The position numbers and the translations under genes are program-made. A stretch of DNA of 64,000 bases from Ardenticatenaceae bacterium (lineage in GTDB: Bacteria; Chloroflexota; Anaerolineae; Promineifilales; Promineifilaceae): contig JACKBN010000009.1 of the NCBI GenBank assembly GCA_020634565.1, positions 1 through 64,000 of the forward strand, written 5' to 3'. Below the pieces are notes generated by a model. It made no database searches. It was given only the letters and a program-made list of their open reading frames with translations, and was not told the DNA's origin. Positions 60,554 through 64,000 of this stretch are shown piece by piece. Every line of letters begins with the position of its first letter. Position 1 is the first letter of the stretch.

Positions 60554-61786
60554 CTACAGCGGCACCGCAGCAGGTTGTTGTGCTACCTGCTGCATAATCC
60601 GGCCAATATTTTCTGGATTAAAGAAGGTTTCCGGTGGTGCCAAACCTAGAATTGCCTTGTAGAAAGCGTTCGTATCGGCCTGGTTGCCATTATCTACCAG
60701 TGCCTGCCGAATCTGGCGCTGCTCTGGCGGAGGCGGCGTAAAGGTGGCCCGTGCCAGATTTTCCTGGTACAGCGGCAGGGAAGTCTCATTGCGCTTTTGT
60801 TCAAACTCGGCCAGCGCTTCGGCAAACGGCCGTTTCCCCACCAATCCCTCATGCACCGCCTGCGCCACCAGTTCGGCGTCGCGCAGCGCATCGGCAATGC
60901 CCAGGGCCATGAACGGATCTTTGTGGTGCCCGGCATCACCCACCAGCACCCAGCCAGGCCCATACGGTTTGCGGAAAAAGTTGGGTAAATCGGCCGTACC
61001 GTAAAACTTCTCAACGCGCTCACCGGCCCGCACCTGCTCTGCCAGCGTCGGTACCCGATCAATAGCAGACATAAACGCGGTTTCGATGTCACGGCGCACT
61101 TCGGCAAACCGTTCAATTGGCCAGGCAACAAACAGCGCCAACAAATTGTCATTGGTAGGGAAGGCAAAAATGACAAAATCGGCACCAACGTGCAGTTGCA
61201 ACTCTTCCATCGGCACGCCAGACCAGTAGGAAAAGTAGTAGCAGGAAACCGATGGCACAGCCTCATAAGTTGGGGCATTTACCGCCTGGGCCAGTCTAGA
61301 ATTACGGCCGTCTGCCCCAATCACAATCTGCGCCAACCGTTCTACCCGCTCGCCGCTAACCAAATCCCGTCCGCGAATACCCGTGATCCGGTCGCCATCC
61401 CGCAAAAAATCTTCCACCAGAAACTGATCATGCAGCTCCACGCCTGCGGCCACGGCATGATCCACTAGCACTTTGTCCAGGGCGCTGCGACGTGGCGCAA
61501 TGCCAAACGGAATGCCATCTACCCGCAAATTTTTGCCGTACAGGGGCACACCGCCCAAACTCATGGTGATATCAGTCACCAGCGGGCAGCCGGTGGCGAC
61601 CACATCGTCCAGCACGCCCCATTTGGCCAGTCGCTGCGGCCCCTGCCGGTGGATAAAATGGCCGTGCGGGATGTCGGTGCCAACGGCCGTTTTATCCACC
61701 AACAGCACCTTATGCCCCAGCCGCCCCAACAACATCGCCGTCGAAGCTCCGGCGCAGCGCGCCCCAATCACAATTGCGTCATACAT
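60554..61786 (-). CDS. FAD-dependent monooxygenase / geranylgeranyl-reductase-like flavoprotein
   Basis: A 410-residue group A flavoprotein. The FAD motif 'DAIVIGARCAGASTAMLLGRLG' has Ala-Arg-Cys in place of the usual Gly-x-Gly spacing, as in several UbiH-like enzymes, and 'LVGDAGHHKDPFMALGIADALRDAELVA' is the second FAD-ribose motif (GD) with the family tail. 'IGADGRNSRLAQAV' matches the DG motif. The substrate is uncertain; halogenases and ring hydroxylases share the fold, but the halogenase Trp-x-Trp-x-Ile motif is not seen. Four octamers or variants lie in it. Confidence 0.88.
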   Translation of the reverse strand: MYDAIVIGARCAGASTAMLLGRLGHKVLLVDKTAVGTDIPHGHFIHRQGPQRLAKWGVLDDVVATGCPLVTDITMSLGGVPLYGKNLRVDGIPFGIAPRRSALDKVLVDHAVAAGVELHDQFLVEDFLRDGDRITGIRGRDLVSGERVERLAQIVIGADGRNSRLAQAVNAPTYEAVPSVSCYYFSYWSGVPMEELQLHVGADFVIFAFPTNDNLLALFVAWPIERFAEVRRDIETAFMSAIDRVPTLAEQVRAGERVEKFYGTADLPNFFRKPYGPGWVLVGDAGHHKDPFMALGIADALRDAELVAQAVHEGLVGKRPFAEALAEFEQKRNETSLPLYQENLARATFTPPPPEQRQIRQALVDNGNQADTNAFYKAILGLAPPETFFNPENIGRIMQQVAQQPAAVPL

Positions 61787-61812
61787 GTTTCACTCCTTCG
61801 AAAATATATTTG

Positions 61813-61870
61813 CCACAGAGGTCACAGAGAAAATAGAGAACAATCTGCTCAATCTGCGAAATCTGCTGAT
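61813..61870. repeat. CACAGAG / AATCTGCG-word tract
   Basis: CCACAGAGGTCACAGAGA (61813-61830) is followed by AATCTGC copies, including AATCTGCGAAATCTG (61851-61865), the reverse complement of the 15-mer at 2226 and 58058. It lies in the 279-bp gap between the divergent monooxygenase and BTAD genes. Confidence 0.75.
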
Positions 61871-61998
61871 TTTCATTCATACAAATTTGGTTATACTTTG
61901 CAGCTTACACGCCCATCATTTTTCAATCGTATTTCTACCGTTTATCAAATCACGAGATAGCCATAAAAGGATGAGTCATTCATCGTGATTTGATTAAA

Positions 61999-62047
61999 CA
62001 AAAGCGGCACTGACGAACCTGGCAAAGCCTCATTTTTGCCGCTTTTG
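61999..62047. other. 11-bp stem-loop before the BTAD regulator
   Basis: CAAAAGCGGCA (61999-62009) and TGCCGCTTTTG (62037-62047) pair perfectly around a 27-nt loop with AAAGCCTCATTTT. It ends 7 bp before the ribosome site of the BTAD regulator and could limit its translation. Confidence 0.8.
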
Positions 62048-62065
62048 CAAAATTGGAGAGGCACT

Positions 62066-64000
62066 TTGGTAGAAACCCTGCGAATTTCCGTTTTGGGCAG
62101 CCCGATTCTGCAATTTGGGGAACGGCCGTTAACCGCCGATCTCATTTCCCTCAAGGGACAAGCCCTGCTGGTCTATCTGGCCGTTACCCAGCGCGCCCAT
62201 ACCCGCACGTCACTTGCCGGGCTGCTCTGGGGCGACCTGCCAGAAGAAAGCGCCCGCGCCAACCTACGCCTCACCCTCAGCAAGCTGCGCAAAATCCTGC
62301 CCGCAACCGTCCTGCACACCACACGTCTAGACGTCAGTCTGGCAGATTTCTGGCTGGATGCGGCTGAGTTTGGAAGGGGATTGGAGACTGGAGATTTGAC
62401 CCATCTCCAATCTCCAGTCTCCAATCTCCAATCTCCCTTTGATCTGTATCAGGGCGACTTCTTAACTGGCTTTGATCTCCCCAACGCACCGGAATTTGAG
62501 ACATGGCTTGTGGGCGTGCGAGAGCGGCTGCGGCAAACGGCCGTAACCCATCTCTATCAACTGGTGGAAACGGCCGTACACACCCAACAAGCGTCCCCCG
62601 GTATCCAGGCCGCTCGCCAGCTGCTCACCATCGAACCATGGCACGAAGAAACCCACCGCCAGCTCATGCGGCTCCTCGCCGCCGACGGCCAGCGCAGCGC
62701 CGCCCTCACCCAATACGAAACCTGCCGCCGCCTTTTGGATGAGGAGCTTGGTGTTCAACCATCCAGTGAAACGCAATCACTCTACCAAAAGCTACTCGAT
62801 GACAAGGTGACAAGGTGGCTGCAACCTGTGGTTGTCGGTGACACCAGGTCACCCGGTCACCTTGTCACCCCTTCACCCCCTCATAACCTCCCCACCCAAT
62901 TCACCCCCTTCATCGGCCGTCGGGAGGCATTGGCAGAGTTAACCGGGCTGGTGCAAAACGGCCGTTCCCGACTCGTCACCATCCTGGGCGAAGGCGGCGT
63001 GGGCAAAACTCGGCTGGCCCTGGTTGCCGCAGAGCAACTGCTGCCCCTCTTTCCCGACGGCACCTGGTTTGTGCCCCTGGCCCATGTGGAAAACGCCCCC
63101 ACCACCGACGCGGAGGACAGTGTGGCCAGCGCTATCGCTGCGGCCCTGGGACTAAACTTTTCCCCCGGCGAACCGCCCAAACAGCAGCTGGCCAACTATC
63201 TGCGCCAGCGGCACACGCTGCTCATTCTGGACAACTTCGAGCCGCTGCTTACGGCCGCCGGTCTGTTGCTCAACCTGCTGGCGACCGCCCCCAAATTGGC
63301 CATCCTGGCCACCTCGCGGGAACCGCTCAAGGTGCAGGCGGAGCGCATTTTTCGGCTAGAGGGGTTAATCGTGCCGCAAGAGGAAACGTGGGAAACGGCC
63401 GTAGCCACCGACAGCCTGCAACTTTTTGCCGAACGAACCGAGCGGGCCACTGGACGCAATCTGCTCACGCTCGACAATCTGCCCCAAATCGTCGCCCTGT
63501 GCCGCTTTGTCAACGGCCTGCCGCTGGGCATTGAACTGATGGCTGACTGGACCCGCTGGCTGTCGCTGGAGGCCATCGCCGCCGATTTGCAAACCAACCT
63601 GCTGCACCTGGCCCGCGCCCCGCAAGACGTGCCGGAGCGCCACCGCAGCCTGCAAGCCGTCTTCAACTACTCCTGGCACATGCTCACTCCAGACGAACGC
63701 AACACGCTGGCCCAACTTGCTGTGTTCCAGGGCAGCTTTCAGCTCGATGGGGTGCGCGTCGTGACCAACAGCCAGCCCGCCAGCCTGTTTGCCCTCATCG
63801 ACAAATCGCTGGTGCAGCACCACGGCGGCGATTTTTACCACCTGCACGAGCTGCTGCGCACTTTTGCCCACAGCAAGCTGGCCGAACAAGCCATCAACCC
63901 AAACGAACTACAAGATCGGCACGCGCGGCATTATCTGGCCCGCATGGCCCAGCGCACAGCACTGTTTTTTGGCCCGGAACCGCAAATCGCCCTGCACCAA
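62066..64000 (+). CDS. BTAD / NB-ARC (AfsR/SARP-like) regulator, 3' truncated
   Basis: The frame is open to the window end, so at least 645 residues. TTG 62066 follows a GGAGAGG ribosome site (62055-62061). An OmpR-type DNA-binding domain ('LRISVLGSPILQFGERPL', 'GQALLVYLAV', 'ANLRLTLSKLRKIL') is followed by a BTAD domain ('LYQGDFLTGF', 'TIEPWHEETHRQLMRLLA', 'YETCRRLLDEELGVQP'), then an NB-ARC ATPase with Walker A 'ILGEGGVGKTRLAL' and Walker B 'LLILDNFE', plus 'ILATSREPL' and 'FVNGLPLGIELMA'. TPRs are expected beyond the window. Two short-word repeat tracts lie in frame: one in the BTAD domain, one in the linker. It probably senses a ligand or partner and activates transcription. Confidence 0.92.
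   Translation, partial: MVETLRISVLGSPILQFGERPLTADLISLKGQALLVYLAVTQRAHTRTSLAGLLWGDLPEESARANLRLTLSKLRKILPATVLHTTRLDVSLADFWLDAAEFGRGLETGDLTHLQSPVSNLQSPFDLYQGDFLTGFDLPNAPEFETWLVGVRERLRQTAVTHLYQLVETAVHTQQASPGIQAARQLLTIEPWHEETHRQLMRLLAADGQRSAALTQYETCRRLLDEELGVQPSSETQSLYQKLLDDKVTRWLQPVVVGDTRSPGHLVTPSPPHNLPTQFTPFIGRREALAELTGLVQNGRSRLVTILGEGGVGKTRLALVAAEQLLPLFPDGTWFVPLAHVENAPTTDAEDSVASAIAAALGLNFSPGEPPKQQLANYLRQRHTLLILDNFEPLLTAAGLLLNLLATAPKLAILATSREPLKVQAERIFRLEGLIVPQEETWETAVATDSLQLFAERTERATGRNLLTLDNLPQIVALCRFVNGLPLGIELMADWTRWLSLEAIAADLQTNLLHLARAPQDVPERHRSLQAVFNYSWHMLTPDERNTLAQLAVFQGSFQLDGVRVVTNSQPASLFALIDKSLVQHHGGDFYHLHELLRTFAHSKLAEQAINPNELQDRHARHYLARMAQRTALFFGPEPQIALHQ
62379..62437. repeat. In-frame inverted repeat in the BTAD domain
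   Basis: A 17-bp perfect inverted repeat, GATTGGAGACTGGAGAT (62379-62395) with its complement at 62410-62426, plus further CCAATCTCC copies to 62437. It encodes 'LETGDLTHLQSPVSNLQSPF', which replaces the usual variable helix before 'LYQGDFLTGF' without breaking the frame. ACTGGAGATTT within it also occurs at 36534 between genes. Confidence 0.9.
62801..62869. repeat. In-frame inverted repeat in the BTAD/NB-ARC linker
   Basis: GGTGACAAGGTG (62806-62817) and CACCTTGTCACC (62858-62869) form a perfect 12-bp stem, with extra GGTGACA and GGTCACC copies between. The tract encodes the poorly conserved linker between the BTAD and NB-ARC domains. Confidence 0.88.

Larger units (their letters stand above)
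361..63402. repeat. Highly iterated palindromic octamer ACGGCCGT (about 98 copies)
   Basis: Octamer starts by hand count: 361, 1055, 1195, 1952, 2112, 2303, 2758, 3209, 3990, 4219, 4794, 5239, 5513, 6264, 8145, 8555, 9792, 9844, 10483, 10697, 11067, 11252, 12585, 12912, 13171, 13491, 13692, 13999, 14048, 14985, 16791, 18045, 19106, 19200, 19369, 20167, 20830, 21365, 21579, 21729, 21806, 22022, 24795, 25781, 25987, 26417, 27404, 28795, 29698, 30770, 30821, 31243, 32482, 33768, 34189, 34461, 34661, 35009, 35154, 36239, 36472, 37589, 40261, 40601, 40910, 41408, 41499, 42284, 43766, 44002, 45103, 45592, 47041, 48691, 49244, 50344, 50365, 50623, 51533, 51784, 53242, 54476, 54643, 55624, 57072, 57244, 57925, 58238, 58334, 59158, 60826, 61304, 61683, 62122, 62537, 62570, 62958, 63395. 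Only 12912 and 19200 are clearly intergenic. A-rich 5' and T-rich 3' flanks are preferred. One-base variants (GCGGCCGT, TCGGCCGT, ACGGCCGC) add about 25 more. Confidence 0.93.

Noticed and set aside
62379..62869. Possible CRISPR array
   Set aside because: Repeat units are short, inverted and lie in a coding frame; no regular spacers and no cas genes are present.
361..63402. Octamers as ordinary promoter operators
   Set aside because: Nearly all copies are inside genes and in every frame, so they cannot be operators of individual promoters.

Overview
The window looks like part of a Chloroflexota (Anaerolineae-type) chromosome of moderate GC. The lineage call is inference. It rests on Thr-Pro linker surface proteins with C-terminal membrane anchors, a BTAD/NB-ARC regulator, a one-piece Wzc-type kinase, and glycan genes typical of monoderm filamentous Chloroflexota. 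About 52 protein genes are visible. I saw no tRNA, rRNA, CRISPR array or insertion sequence.

Layout. 1-1023: the end of a DusB-like tRNA-dihydrouridine synthase and an AT-rich orphan. 1049-5601 (-): an AttEFGH-like ABC exporter with a secreted lipocalin-like partner. 6129-9283 (+): folE, a type II NADH dehydrogenase and a PfkB kinase. 9280-12805 (-): rpe, tkt and an SDR dehydrogenase. 13105-14361 (+): a SRAP (YedK/HMCES) protein and a GmhB-like phosphatase. 14419-56125 (-): about 42 kb on one strand, devoted to surface glycan and exported proteins. 56603-60054 (+): a HTH regulator/nucleotidyltransferase pair and an S9 peptidase. 60173-61786 (-): a small membrane protein and a flavin monooxygenase. 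62066-64000 (+): a truncated BTAD/NB-ARC regulator.

How the glycan block works together. GmhB, GmhA and HddA make activated D-glycero-D-manno-heptose; the final nucleotidyltransferase is not in the window. Many GT4/GT2 enzymes and two lipid-linked GT39-type enzymes assemble the glycan. A Wzm/Wzt ABC transporter exports it, and two Wzy/WaaL-like proteins plus a Wzc-type kinase suggest a second, polymerase-dependent route. Two sulfotransferases, a NodU-type carbamoyltransferase module (with SxtJ-like, DUF5989 and SGNH partners), a hexapeptide acyltransferase and three alkaline-phosphatase-superfamily enzymes probably decorate or trim it. Two Asp-box beta-propeller proteins are exported and membrane anchored.

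The most striking signal is not a gene. The palindromic octamer ACGGCCGT occurs about 98 times by hand count, against roughly one expected from base composition. It is found in all reading frames and in nearly every gene, and often extends into longer palindromes. It behaves like the cyanobacterial HIP1 iterated palindrome with a different sequence. A second layer of non-coding structure consists of short-word repeat tracts (9-mers such as ACACAGATT, and CGCAAAG, GTAATCAGT, CAATTGGG, TTGGAGACT and GGTGACAAG words). They are arranged as inverted arrays between genes, and in two cases inside the BTAD regulator's coding frame.
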